A DNA stretch of 36,137 bases. It comes from Gammaproteobacteria bacterium UBA7376 (GTDB lineage Bacteria; Pseudomonadota; Gammaproteobacteria; Pseudomonadales; Azotimanducaceae). The notes below the pieces were generated by a model. That model was not told the origin of the DNA. It worked only from the letters and a program-made list of their open reading frames with translations, and searched no databases. Where the stretch lies: assembly GCA_002470275.1 (NCBI GenBank), contig DKNY01000015.1:1-36137 (forward strand), read 5' to 3'. This document shows, one piece after another, positions 1 to 8,400 of the stretch (position 1 is the stretch's first letter; each line of letters starts with the position of its first letter). The translations under genes were made by a program, and so were the position numbers.

Positions 1-789
1 TCCATTGCGCTCAACGGACAGGTTGTGGCAGAGCAAATTGGTGCCCAAATCTTTATTGATGGCTGGGCTATGGTGGCGCCCGGCGATCCAGATCAAGCCG
101 TGAAGTTTACCGATGCAGCTGCTCGGGTGAGCCATGATGGTGAAGCCGTTTATGGGGCCAAGGTGCTCACGGCAATGGAATCCATGGCCTTCGTGGAGAA
201 GGATATCCAAAAGCTCATCGATATCGGTCTGGCCTATATCCCCAATGATTCCGTCATTGCGAAGATGATTCATGACCTTCGCGACTGGCACGCTAGGGAC
301 AGTGACTGGCGCGTTACAAGAGAAAAGCTAGAAGCCCTCTATGGCTACGATAAATATGGCGGTAACTGCCATATGGTGCCAAATCATGGACTTATCATTC
401 ACTCCTTGCTCCATGGAGAGGGGGATTTCTCGGAAACAATGAAAATCGTCAACACCTGCGGTTGGGATACAGACTGCAACTCCGGCAATGTAGGGTGCCT
501 GATGGGCATTCTGGTTGGCGTTGAAGGCATCGATGCCGGACTGGAGAGAGGTCTTGATTGGCGCGGGCCCGTGGCAGATCGCCTGTACAACCCTACCGCC
601 GACGGGGACCGTTCTATTAGCGACTGTGCGCGAGAAGCGGCTCACATCATTGATATGGGACGTAGGCTGGCCGGCCTCGATGGCCATGCACCCAAGGAGG
701 GTGCCCAGTTCCATTTTGGCTATCCTGGCTCAGTTCAGGGATTCAACGTAACGCAGGGTGAGGGGGAGGTACAAAATGTCCACATCTGA
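1..789 (+). CDS. ADP-ribosylglycohydrolase family protein, C-terminal part (5' end outside window)
   Basis: The reading frame is open from base 1, so the true start lies upstream; the GTG at 25 is only an internal codon. About 262 residues are visible. They match the ADP-ribosylglycohydrolase (DraG/crystallin J1) fold: a VSHDGEAVYG segment near the left end and a GWDTDCNSGNVG segment whose two Asp codons at 466-468 and 472-474 correspond to the C-terminal metal-binding DTD of the family. These enzymes use two divalent metals to hydrolyse N- or O-glycosidic bonds to ribose. Substrates range from ADP-ribosylated proteins to small ribosides, and the substrate here cannot be told. The ORF ends in TGA at 787-789, 14 nt inside the next gene. 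Neighbouring fructokinase and sugar symporter genes suggest a catabolic role rather than nitrogenase regulation; that is inference. The family call is fairly secure, the function is not. Confidence 0.85.
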   Translation, partial: SIALNGQVVAEQIGAQIFIDGWAMVAPGDPDQAVKFTDAAARVSHDGEAVYGAKVLTAMESMAFVEKDIQKLIDIGLAYIPNDSVIAKMIHDLRDWHARDSDWRVTREKLEALYGYDKYGGNCHMVPNHGLIIHSLLHGEGDFSETMKIVNTCGWDTDCNSGNVGCLMGILVGVEGIDAGLERGLDWRGPVADRLYNPTADGDRSISDCAREAAHIIDMGRRLAGLDGHAPKEGAQFHFGYPGSVQGFNVTQGEGEVQNVHI

Positions 790-1666
790 GACGAATCGTA
801 GGCTGAGAATCGCCGGGAAAAAGGGTGCCCGGGTCGGTACACCCGTATTCCTGCCGTCCAAAGAAGTTGCGGAATATTTTGATAACAAGGGCTATAAGCT
901 ACTGGCATCCCCACGGCTATTCCCGGGTCAAAAGCTCATCGTGGCCAGTCAGGGGTCTGATGCAACCCTTTACCTGGCCTACTACGGCGAGGGTGATGAG
1001 GTGGGCTATCATCATTTTGAGCACGACGCGTCTAACCCTGGGAACTGGTCTGTCACGGTACCCGAGCTGGCGGGGCCAATCTTTGAAATTGGCTTTCTGT
1101 TTGAAAAAGACGCCACCATCGACGTGGACTTTATTAAGTGGGAGGGAGCTCCGAATGTGGTCTTCGAGCGTGCCCAGCATAAGGGCAGCATGTGGCGTCG
1201 CGCTTGGGTGAATGCGGTTGATCATCTCCCCCCCTGGTATCCAAATGAGATGTTTCGATTGGTCCAGAATGAGGGCTTGGGGATGTTATCCCAGGGCACC
1301 AAGGAGTGGATGGACTATGAGGTGAGCGGAGACGTGCAGCCGCATCTCGTGACGCGCGCGGGCATCGCAGCTCGAGTTCAGGGACTCAGTCGGTTCTACG
1401 CACTCTTTGTTACCCAGGATCAGAAGCTTCAGTTGGTCAAGAAGGTGCATCAGGAAACGGTTTTGGCCGAGGCGCCCTTTGCCTGGGAGCTTGGGGAGCA
1501 GATCAATCTGACGTTGCGCGTGGCGGGTAATGAAATTACCGGAAGCGTTAATGGGGCAGAGAGGGTCTCTGCCCAGGACGATGCGCTGTCGGCGGGTGCC
1601 ATTGGTTTGCTCGTAGACGCGGGTAGAACCAGTACGTCTCGGGTTGAGGTCAAGGCGCTGTCCTAG
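776..1666 (+). CDS. Beta-sandwich (concanavalin/LamG-like) protein, possible detached C-terminal domain of the upstream glycohydrolase
   Basis: This 296-residue protein starts at ATG 776, with a strong GGGGGAGG-type ribosome binding site at 762-769; an in-frame GTG at 758 lacks one. The start overlaps the upstream gene by 14 nt, so translation is probably coupled. No signal peptide is seen. The first half, with a GTPVFLPSKE segment and an LLASPRLFPGQKL segment, resembles sequence that I recall following the catalytic domain in longer single-chain ADP-ribosylglycohydrolases. The second half, from about residue 165, has the alternating strand pattern of a concanavalin-A/LamG-like jelly roll (AARVQGLSRFYAL, then INLTLRVAGNEITGSVNG). 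It likely binds glycan or the partner enzyme. The gene's end overlaps the convergent fructokinase by 17 nt. That it is a real protein is well supported; the domain assignment comes from pattern reading only. Confidence 0.7.
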   Translation: MSTSETNRRLRIAGKKGARVGTPVFLPSKEVAEYFDNKGYKLLASPRLFPGQKLIVASQGSDATLYLAYYGEGDEVGYHHFEHDASNPGNWSVTVPELAGPIFEIGFLFEKDATIDVDFIKWEGAPNVVFERAQHKGSMWRRAWVNAVDHLPPWYPNEMFRLVQNEGLGMLSQGTKEWMDYEVSGDVQPHLVTRAGIAARVQGLSRFYALFVTQDQKLQLVKKVHQETVLAEAPFAWELGEQINLTLRVAGNEITGSVNGAERVSAQDDALSAGAIGLLVDAGRTSTSRVEVKALS

Positions 1667-2579
1667 GCACCGTTTTGGCTTGCTTTGCTGTCTCGCGCTC
1701 TTGACCGGGCGCGAGCAGCAGGCTGCCAAATAGGCCGCTGTTCGGCGCAAGCCCTGGCTTGAGAATAACCTTTTTGAGGTCCTCGGGGCTTAGGGCGTGA
1801 TATCCCGCCAATCCATGATAAACCTCGTCCCGAACCTGCTCTATGAGGCCAGGCGCCTGAAGCACGCCCCCCCCCAAGACAATGGCATGGGGAGCTAGCG
1901 TGCGCATCAGGACAAGACATAGCCCCGCAAGATAGTACGCCTCTAGCCGCCAGGCCGGGTGTGTTTTGGGCAGTTGTTCTGGCGGGCACTGCCAGCGCTG
2001 GAAGATTGCGGAGGCGGATGCCATCCCTTCTAGGCAGTCCCCGTGGAAGGGACAGCACCCCGGGAAGTCGTCGTCCGGCGCTCTGGCTACTGGGATATGC
2101 CCCATTTCAGCATGTTTTAGGCCCGGATTAGGCTGCCCGTTGATTAGATACGCACCGCCAATGCCCGTGCCCACAGTGATGTAAACCAGGCTCGCAGCGC
2201 CTCGGGCACAGCCGAGCTGATATTCCGCCATGCCGGCCGCGACAACGTCCGTATCCAGGTGGGCGGGCACGTTGAGGCGTTCTCGAAACCTTCTTAGGAG
2301 TGGATACCCCTGCCAGTCAAGCTTAGGGGTATCAGCGAGCGTACCATACCCCGGGTCCGACAAATCGAGATTGAGGGGTCCGAAAGAAGCAATGCCCAGA
2401 GCCTGGACCGAGGGATGTTTCGCAAAGAAGGAGATCACGTCCTCCAAGGTTTCCTCCGGGCCGCGCGTGGCGATGGTCGTTTCAGCAAGAATATCCTGAG
2501 GGCTCTGCGCCACGGCACAACGAAAGGTTGTGCCGCCCGCTTCGACACCGCCAATAAGGCGCTGAGGGCTATTGGACAT
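1650..2579 (-). CDS. ROK-family fructokinase
   Basis: This 309-residue sugar kinase phosphorylates fructose or a related hexose with ATP in the cytoplasm, feeding glycolysis. The N-terminal phosphate loop reads GGVEAGGTTF (about residues 10-19), the fructokinase variant of the ROK DxGGT motif. The ITVGTGIGGAY segment is the second nucleotide-binding element. The Zn-binding region runs HAEMGH and then CCPFHGDCLEG, matching the fructokinase branch, where a Cys/His cluster replaces the CxCGxxGC of NagC-like ROK proteins. VLGGGVL near the C-terminus is the adenosine motif. The length is normal (about 300). It starts at ATG 2579 without a strong ribosome binding site. It is divergent from the symporter at 2776 and converges with the beta-sandwich gene. 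ROK fructokinases can also accept mannose or glucose, so the exact substrate is open. Confidence 0.85.
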   Translation of the reverse strand: MSNSPQRLIGGVEAGGTTFRCAVAQSPQDILAETTIATRGPEETLEDVISFFAKHPSVQALGIASFGPLNLDLSDPGYGTLADTPKLDWQGYPLLRRFRERLNVPAHLDTDVVAAGMAEYQLGCARGAASLVYITVGTGIGGAYLINGQPNPGLKHAEMGHIPVARAPDDDFPGCCPFHGDCLEGMASASAIFQRWQCPPEQLPKTHPAWRLEAYYLAGLCLVLMRTLAPHAIVLGGGVLQAPGLIEQVRDEVYHGLAGYHALSPEDLKKVILKPGLAPNSGLFGSLLLAPGQERETAKQAKTVPRTAP

Positions 2580-2617
2580 TCAATATTCGCTAGTTGCTTC
2601 GCTGGATCAAAACTCTA

Positions 2618-2631
2618 GCTTCCGCGCAAGC
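2618..2631. promoter_or_regulatory. Imperfect palindrome, candidate operator between divergent sugar genes
   Basis: GCTTCCGCGCAAGC reads the same on both strands except at one symmetric pair of positions. It has a central CG step, as LacI/GalR-family operators often do, and lies between the divergent fructokinase and sugar symporter genes. No regulator gene is visible in the window, so this is suggestive only. The rest of 2580-2775 holds no gene that I can support. Confidence 0.25.
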
Positions 2632-2775
2632 AGTCGGCTACTCCCCAAAGGATCTTTTTTGTTTGTTCTCTGGCGTTAATTTTGGGGGAAGAGGCAGGGC
2701 GCTGGGTAGGGGGTAGTTCTCTCCATCATCCGCATAATGTACGGTGAAAAAAAAGAAGTGTCTCGGGAGTATGAG

Positions 2776-4275
2776 ATGGGGAGTGAGAGTACGTTGGGCG
2801 CCGATGAAGCGGACGCCCGAGAGGCGGCTGAGCGCATTTCTTTTAAAACCAAGTTTTTCTTTGGCCTAGGAGCCTCTGGCGAGAGCGCGGCCAATTGGCT
2901 GTTTAACGTTTTGGCGCTCTTTTACTATCAACAGGTATTGGGGCTCTCCGCCTCCTTGGCTGCTGCGGGTATCGCGGTCTCCCTCATCTTTGATGCGATG
3001 TCAGACCCGCTTATTGGATCGCTATCTGATCGTTTCCAATCGCGCTTTGGCAGACGACATCCCTTTATGTTTTGTTCTGCGATACCCATCGCGCTCTTCC
3101 TATTTTTGATCTTTAACCCGCCGGAAGTGCTGCTGAACTCTCAAACATCGCTGCTGTTGTGGTTTACCTTTTTTACAATCCTGCAGCGCGCTGCCCAAAC
3201 GTTCTTCTCCGTACCGCATTTGGCCATGGGGGCGGAACTCTCAAAGAGCTATTACGAGCGCACCAGAATTATGAGTTTTAATGCGCTATTCGCCTTTTAT
3301 GGCACGATCTTTATGCACCTCACAGCCACGGTTTTGGTGTTTGGATATTTATTTGAGGGTGAAGGCGGCCGTTTATATCAACCCGCTTATACCCCCATCG
3401 TTCTTGCCTGTAGCTTCTTTGTTGTAATCACTATTTTGGCCTGCTGCTTCGGCACGTCTGATCAGATCGACAAGCTAAATCGCTATCGGAACCCAGATGC
3501 GGAAAGGAAGTCATTTCGCGAATTCGTGCGCGACGTGGTGGAGGTCCTAAAGAACAAGAATTATCGATACCTACTTCTGGGCCTGTTCTTTATCTCGCTC
3601 ACGGCTGGTACTCATGAAACCCTTTCGGTATTCGTGGTTACCTTCTTCTTCGAGCTAACGGCCTATCAATGGGGCGTGCTAATCATCGATAACGTCATTG
3701 GCTCTCACCTGGCTTTTTTCTTGGCGGCTTATCTTCACGAGCGTTTTGATAAACGAATGACCATCGTGCTGTCGTGTATCGGCTTTTCTATCTCTTGGTC
3801 AGGTGCGACGTGTTTGGTTCTGCTGGGTATGGCGCCTGAGAAGGGTTCTTGGACGCTTGTCCTGTTCATCATGTGCTTTGGGACGGTGACGTCCCTATTG
3901 GGTACGATTCTGAATATCAGCGTCATGTCCGCGCTGGCTGATATTGCAGATGAGCAAGAACTTAAGACAGGGCGCCGTCAGGAGGGCATATTTTATTCCG
4001 CCCGAACATTTTTCTCTAAGGCACTGAACGCGTTCGGCATCGTCATCGCTGGGTTAGCCCTGGATTTTTACGTCAAGCTGCCACCGAACTCAATTCCGGG
4101 CCAAGTCGCTGAGGACGTTGTGTTCCGATTGGGTATTGTTGAAGGCCCCTTCGCGATGATTTGGGGCGTTCTCGCGGGATTTGCATACCTTGGCTACCGA
4201 TTAGACAAACAGCGCTACCAAGCAATTCGCAGAGAGTTAGATGAACGTGGCGCTCAGGCACTTAGCGCCTCATAG
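2776..4275 (+). CDS. GPH-family (MFS) sugar:cation symporter
   Basis: This inner-membrane transporter of about 499 residues and some 12 transmembrane helices belongs to the glycoside-pentoside-hexuronide:cation symporters (MFS_2; melibiose and xyloside permeases). Diagnostic features are the KTKFFFGLGASGESAANW opening, the loop-2 motif DPLIGSLSDRFQSRFGRRHPFM, and the ADIADEQELKTGRRQEG segment between helices 10 and 11, all typical of the family. I chose ATG 2776 because GGGAG at 2765-2769 sits 6 nt upstream. An in-frame ATG at 2737 would add 13 residues but has no ribosome binding site at proper spacing. It is divergent from the fructokinase and probably imports the substrate used by the neighbouring glycohydrolase and kinase. 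Substrate identity cannot be read from sequence. It is followed by a hairpin terminator. Confidence 0.88.
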   Translation: MGSESTLGADEADAREAAERISFKTKFFFGLGASGESAANWLFNVLALFYYQQVLGLSASLAAAGIAVSLIFDAMSDPLIGSLSDRFQSRFGRRHPFMFCSAIPIALFLFLIFNPPEVLLNSQTSLLLWFTFFTILQRAAQTFFSVPHLAMGAELSKSYYERTRIMSFNALFAFYGTIFMHLTATVLVFGYLFEGEGGRLYQPAYTPIVLACSFFVVITILACCFGTSDQIDKLNRYRNPDAERKSFREFVRDVVEVLKNKNYRYLLLGLFFISLTAGTHETLSVFVVTFFFELTAYQWGVLIIDNVIGSHLAFFLAAYLHERFDKRMTIVLSCIGFSISWSGATCLVLLGMAPEKGSWTLVLFIMCFGTVTSLLGTILNISVMSALADIADEQELKTGRRQEGIFYSARTFFSKALNAFGIVIAGLALDFYVKLPPNSIPGQVAEDVVFRLGIVEGPFAMIWGVLAGFAYLGYRLDKQRYQAIRRELDERGAQALSAS

Positions 4276-4277
4276 AA

Positions 4278-4306
4278 TCTCCCAGAGCGCATGGCGCTCT
4301 GGGAGA
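4278..4306. terminator. Perfect 13-bp hairpin, likely bidirectional terminator
   Basis: The arms at 4278-4290 and 4294-4306 are exact reverse complements with a 3-nt loop. The hairpin begins 2 nt after the symporter stop and sits between two converging genes. Neither side carries a clean T-run, so termination efficiency is uncertain, but position and stability fit a shared terminator. Confidence 0.65.
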
Positions 4307-4325
4307 GGGTCTATTCGCCGGTTGG

Positions 4326-4652
4326 TTAGCCCAGGGAAAGGCGGTTGACTCGACACTTGAGGCGTGAGGTGCCCTCTTCGTCTCTGCCCGTGACGGAAAA
4401 CGGTACGTTGGGTCGTACGTGCGATGAGGTGAGATGAAGATCCAGCTTCTCGGTTGAGGTCATCTTTGCATTGAACTCACTGAGCGAACATTGCTTCGGC
4501 TCCACCAAGACCTGTTTGCCATCGTGCAAGATAAGCACCAGGTGATCCTTTACATAGCCCCACTTTTCAACGGTCTCGGTTTTTAAACTATCTTGTGCCT
4601 GGGCACCGGATACTGTAAAAAGCGCGACAGCAACCAATGGTAATAACTTCAT
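4326..4652 (-). CDS. Small exported protein of unknown function
   Basis: I do not recognise this 108-residue protein. It begins at ATG 4652 with a strong AGGAG ribosome binding site 7 nt upstream. The first 19 residues form a signal peptide (Lys, then a leucine/valine/alanine core, ending GAQA before Gln), so the mature protein of about 88 residues should be periplasmic. The mature part is polar and beta-rich, with a YVKDHLVLILHDGKQVLV stretch and two cysteines (in PKQCSLSE and RLKCRVN) that could form a disulfide. There is no lipobox and no membrane helix beyond the signal. It is transcribed alone, divergent from the ribbon-helix-helix gene, with its 3' end facing the hairpin at 4278-4306. 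That it is a real gene is well supported; no function is proposed. Confidence 0.7.
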   Translation of the reverse strand: MKLLPLVAVALFTVSGAQAQDSLKTETVEKWGYVKDHLVLILHDGKQVLVEPKQCSLSEFNAKMTSTEKLDLHLTSSHVRPNVPFSVTGRDEEGTSRLKCRVNRLSLG

Positions 4653-4673
4653 TATTTTCTCCTATATACTAAG

Positions 4674-4702
4674 TTGCTCCAAAAGCAGATACACCGTATA
4701 TA
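4674..4702 (+). promoter_or_regulatory. Candidate sigma-70 promoter for the ribbon-helix-helix gene
   Basis: TTGCTC (4674-4679) and TATATA (4697-4702) are separated by 17 nt, placing the transcript start near 4709, about 13 nt before the ATG at 4722. The -10 lies inside a GTATATAC palindrome (4696-4703), which could also be an autoregulatory operator. Confidence 0.4.
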
Positions 4703-4721
4703 CAAAGTAGGGACGTTGTCA

Positions 4722-4886
4722 ATGTCGACGGGCAAAAAAGACTCCACGCTGCTGATCAAGATCAATGGCGATGAAAAGCGAGCGTTTATCGAGTTATGTG
4801 AGCAAAGCGATACGTCCGCGTCCCGTGAGATTCGCCGGTTTATTCGCGAGTATTTAGTGGCTGAGGCGAAAAATTCGAAGAAGTAA
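4722..4886 (+). CDS. Small ribbon-helix-helix (Arc/CopG-like) DNA-binding protein
   Basis: This is a 54-residue protein. The short beta strand STLLIKI (residues 8-14) is followed by two helices, DEKRAFIELCEQ and SASREIRRFIREYLVAEAKN, which is the ribbon-helix-helix plan of Arc, CopG and ParD-like regulators that dimerise and insert the strand into the DNA major groove. ATG 4722 is preferred because AGGGA at 4709-4713 sits 8 nt upstream. An in-frame TTG at 4674 lies inside the candidate promoter. No toxin ORF is adjacent, so an antitoxin role is not indicated. It is divergent from the small exported protein and could regulate that gene or itself. The fold call is moderately secure, the targets unknown. 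Confidence 0.65.
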   Translation: MSTGKKDSTLLIKINGDEKRAFIELCEQSDTSASREIRRFIREYLVAEAKNSKK

Positions 4887-4965
4887 TTGGTTCTTGGTCA
4901 CAATTTGCCCGAGGGATCCAGGGAAACGAGTATACTCTTGCTCAACCAACGGAGTGGGCGGCGCT

Positions 4966-5469
4966 GTGGAACAAAACGAGCTCGATAACGCCTTTATGTA
5001 CAGGGCTTTGGAGCTTGCAGATGAATCCTTCGAAGCTGGTGAAGTACCGGTGGGGGCAGTGTTGGTGGGGGCGGACGGCATCCTTGGAGAGGGAAGAAAC
5101 CGTCTGTTAGAGACAAACGATCCCACCGCGCATGCAGAAATGCTGGCACTTAGACAGGGTGCCCAGAACATAGGGAACTACAGGCTGCCAGGCTGCACGC
5201 TTTACGTGACCATCGAGCCCTGCTTGATGTGTTTTGGCGCCTTGACGCACGCACGTATAAATAGGCTGGTGTTTGGGGCGCGGGAACCCAAGGCGGGTGC
5301 CGTCGTAAGTTTCCGGCCCAGTGCCGAGATGAACCTGAACCATCAATTTTCGGTGACGGAAGGCGTACTTGCTGAAGAGTGCGCGAGTAGGATGGGTTCT
5401 TTTTTCGCAACGCGGCGGCGATCCGGGCGAATGAAAAAAACGCCGTCCGCTGAGCTTTCTGGAACCTGA
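4966..5469 (+). CDS. tadA: tRNA-specific adenosine deaminase TadA
   Basis: TadA deaminates adenosine 34 to inosine in the tRNA-Arg(ACG) anticodon and is usually essential. With GTG 4966 as start the protein has 167 residues, and the zinc and catalytic residues fall where E. coli TadA has them: His56 and Glu58 in [12 protein letters not shown], Cys86 and Cys89 in EPCLMC. The EVPVGAVLV segment (26-34) is also conserved. GGAG at 4951-4954 is the likely ribosome binding site, although its spacing of 11 nt is long; a TTG at 4894 would add a non-homologous extension. A TATACT at 4931-4936 may be its -10, but no good -35 is present. purL follows after a single base. E. coli and Pseudomonas have mltF between tadA and purL; it is missing here. 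Confidence 0.93.
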   Translation: MEQNELDNAFMYRALELADESFEAGEVPVGAVLVGADGILGEGRNRLLETNDPTAHAEMLALRQGAQNIGNYRLPGCTLYVTIEPCLMCFGALTHARINRLVFGAREPKAGAVVSFRPSAEMNLNHQFSVTEGVLAEECASRMGSFFATRRRSGRMKKTPSAELSGT

Positions 5470-5470
5470 T

Positions 5471-8400
5471 ATGGCGGAATATCGAGAACGAGAGTCCGAA
5501 GCGAGCGGCAGCCTGCTCGTGCTCCAGGGCGGCCCGGCGTTAAGTCACTTCAGCCTCGTACGTCTGAGGTCCTCAGTACCCCAGGTCTGTTATGGCGAAT
5601 TTGTCCATGTGCTCAAGGTGTCCTCGGCGCTGTCCCCCCAGGAGTTGAAACGCGCGCAAGCGCTCCTGGACTATGCGCCGCAGGTCGATCAGCCCCCTCG
5701 CCGCGGGCAGCCCGTCCTCACTGTCTTACCCAGAATAGGCACCATCTCTCCCTGGTCTAGCAAAGCTTCAGATATCTTTGTCCGCTGCGGTCTGAGTAAG
5801 GTAGTTCGAGTCGAGAGAGGGATTCGCTGGTTTGCCCAAGACGAGGTCCCCATGGCCTCGCTTAAACGGGAGGCGCTGCATGATCGTATGACGGAGCAAT
5901 GCTGGGAAGAGCCCCCATTTGAAGCGCTGTTCCAACAGCGGTCACCGCAGCCGGTTAAAATCATCGCGCTAGGCCGTCACGGCGAGCAAGCTCTGAAGGC
6001 AGCAAACCTCAGCCTAGGCCTCGCCTTATCTGATGAAGAGATCGCCTATCTTCTGAACGCCTACAAAGCATTGGGGCGCGACCCAACGGATGCCGAACTG
6101 ATGATGTTCGCCCAGGCAAACTCAGAGCACTGTCGGCATAAGATATTCAACGCGCGATGGGAGGTGGACGGCGAGCAGGATCCGACTTCACTGTTTGCAA
6201 AGATTCGAAACACTCATAGCCAGATCAATGGACGTGGCATCTTAAGCGCCTACAGCGATAATGCGGCGGTCATAGAGGGGCCCGTTGTCCAGCGTTTGAT
6301 GATTGACCAGCACCACTTCGACTATGGGTATCGGACAGAGGCCGTGCCCATTCTCATGAAGGTCGAAACGCATAATCATCCTACGGCCATAGCCCCATTT
6401 GCTGGTGCTGCAACGGGCGCAGGCGGAGAAATTCGCGACGAGGGCGCGGTGGGGCGAGGCTCGAAACCCAAGGCGGGGCTGACTGGCTTCACCACATCGC
6501 ATCTTGAACTGCCTGAACTGCAGCAACCCTGGGAATTGGGCACGGGTACACCCGAGCATATGGCGACCGCGTTACAGATCATGCTGGAAGGCCCTGTGGG
6601 AGCCGCCAGTTTTAATAATGAATATGGCCGGCCAGCCCTAGGCGGCTACTTCCGTACCTTCGAATATCAAGGACCTGAGGAAACCGATACCGGACTCACT
6701 CGGGGCTACCATAAACCAGTCATGATCGCCGGCGGCATAGGTTCCGTGAGGCCTGAGCACGTGCACGCCGCAGCTTTCCCTGAGCGGACGGCGCTGGTTG
6801 TATTGGGCGGCCCAGCCATGCTGATTGGGCTTGGCGGGGGTGCTGCGTCAAGCGTCGCGTCAGGCAGCGGTTCATCCGACCTTGATTTTGCCTCGGTCCA
6901 GCGAGGCAATCCTGAGATGGAACGACGGTGTCAGGAGGTTATCGACGCCTGCTGCATGCGCTCAGAGAATCCGATTTTATTGATCCATGATGTGGGGGCA
7001 GGTGGCCTCTCCAACGCGTTGCCCGAGCTGATCAATGATGCCCAGCGCGGCGGGCGTATTCAGCTGCGTAACATCATCAGCGCGGATTCAAGCATGAGCC
7101 CGCTTGAGCTTTGGTGCAATGAAGCGCAGGAGCGATATGTGCTCGGTGTGGCGCCTGAGGACCTGGCCGCCTTTGAGCTGATTTGTGCCCGAGAGCGTTG
7201 TCCCTATGCTGTCGTTGGCTACACGGACGGTAGCGGTCAGCTCTTGGTCGAGGATACCTTGCATAAGAACAAGCCCGTGGAGATGCCCCTGGAGGTTTTG
7301 TTAGGGAAACCGCCGAAAATGCTGCGCGCATTTCAAAGAGAGCCAGCAGTGCTGCCGCCGCTATCGCTCTTAGACGTAGACCTCCAGGGCGCGATTCAGC
7401 GCGTGCTGGAATTTCCGGCAGTGGCCAGTAAACAATTTCTCATCACCATTGGGGATCGAAGCATTACGGGCATGGTAGCCAGCCAGCCCATGATCGGGCC
7501 TTGGCAGGTCCCTGTGGCCGATGCCGCGGTCACCCTTTCGGGGTTCAATACCTACGCGGGGGAAGCTTTTGCAATGGGTGAGCGGAGTCCTCTGGCCTTG
7601 ATTAGCCCTGAGGCATCCGCACGTATGGCGGTCGCAGAATCTTTGACCAACTTATTAGGCGCGGACATCCAAGGCCTTGATCGGGTGGTGCTCTCCGCCA
7701 ACTGGATGGCGGCGGTTGGCACCAATGCCGAGGAGCAGGCGCTATATGATGCGGTCACCGCCGTGGGGATGGAGATGTGCCCCCAGCTCGGGATTGCGAT
7801 TCCCGTAGGCAAGGACTCTCTGTCCATGCGCACCCGATGGGTAGACGGTGAGAAGCAGAAAGAAGTCTCCTCCCCGCTTACCCTCATTGTTTCCTCCTTT
7901 GTCCCTGTGCTGGACGTTAGAAAAACGCTGACGCCCTGTTTGCGTCCGGCGTCGGATACGGTTTTGGTGCTGCTGCACCTTGGACAACAGCGACTGGGCG
8001 GCAGTGCCTTGGCTCAAGTCTATCGGCAGCTAGGGAACGACGCGCCGGATGTGGATGATATAGCGACGTTCAAAGCGCTGCTCGATTGGGCATCTAAGCT
8101 GAGGCAGGCGGGAACCGTGATGGCGCTGCACGATCGCTCTGATGGCGGGCTGCTGGCCTGCCTGATGGAGATGGCATTTGCCGCGCGGCGGGGTATTGAT
8201 ATCCGGGTTCCCCAAGAGTGGGAACTGCTCCCCGGGTTGTTCAATGAAGAGATTGGCGTCGTTCTGCAAATGTCTGCCACAGACGCCTCGGCCATGATCG
8301 ATGAGTGTGACCTGCCCTGCACCATAGTCGGATGCCCGAGGGACGATGACCGAGTGGTGATTTCTCATGGCGATCAGGAAATCTTGGCGCTGAATCGCAG

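Noticed and set aside
4674..4721. TTG start extending the ribbon-helix-helix protein by 16 residues
   Set aside because: The extension lies in the candidate promoter, lacks a binding site and is not part of the fold.
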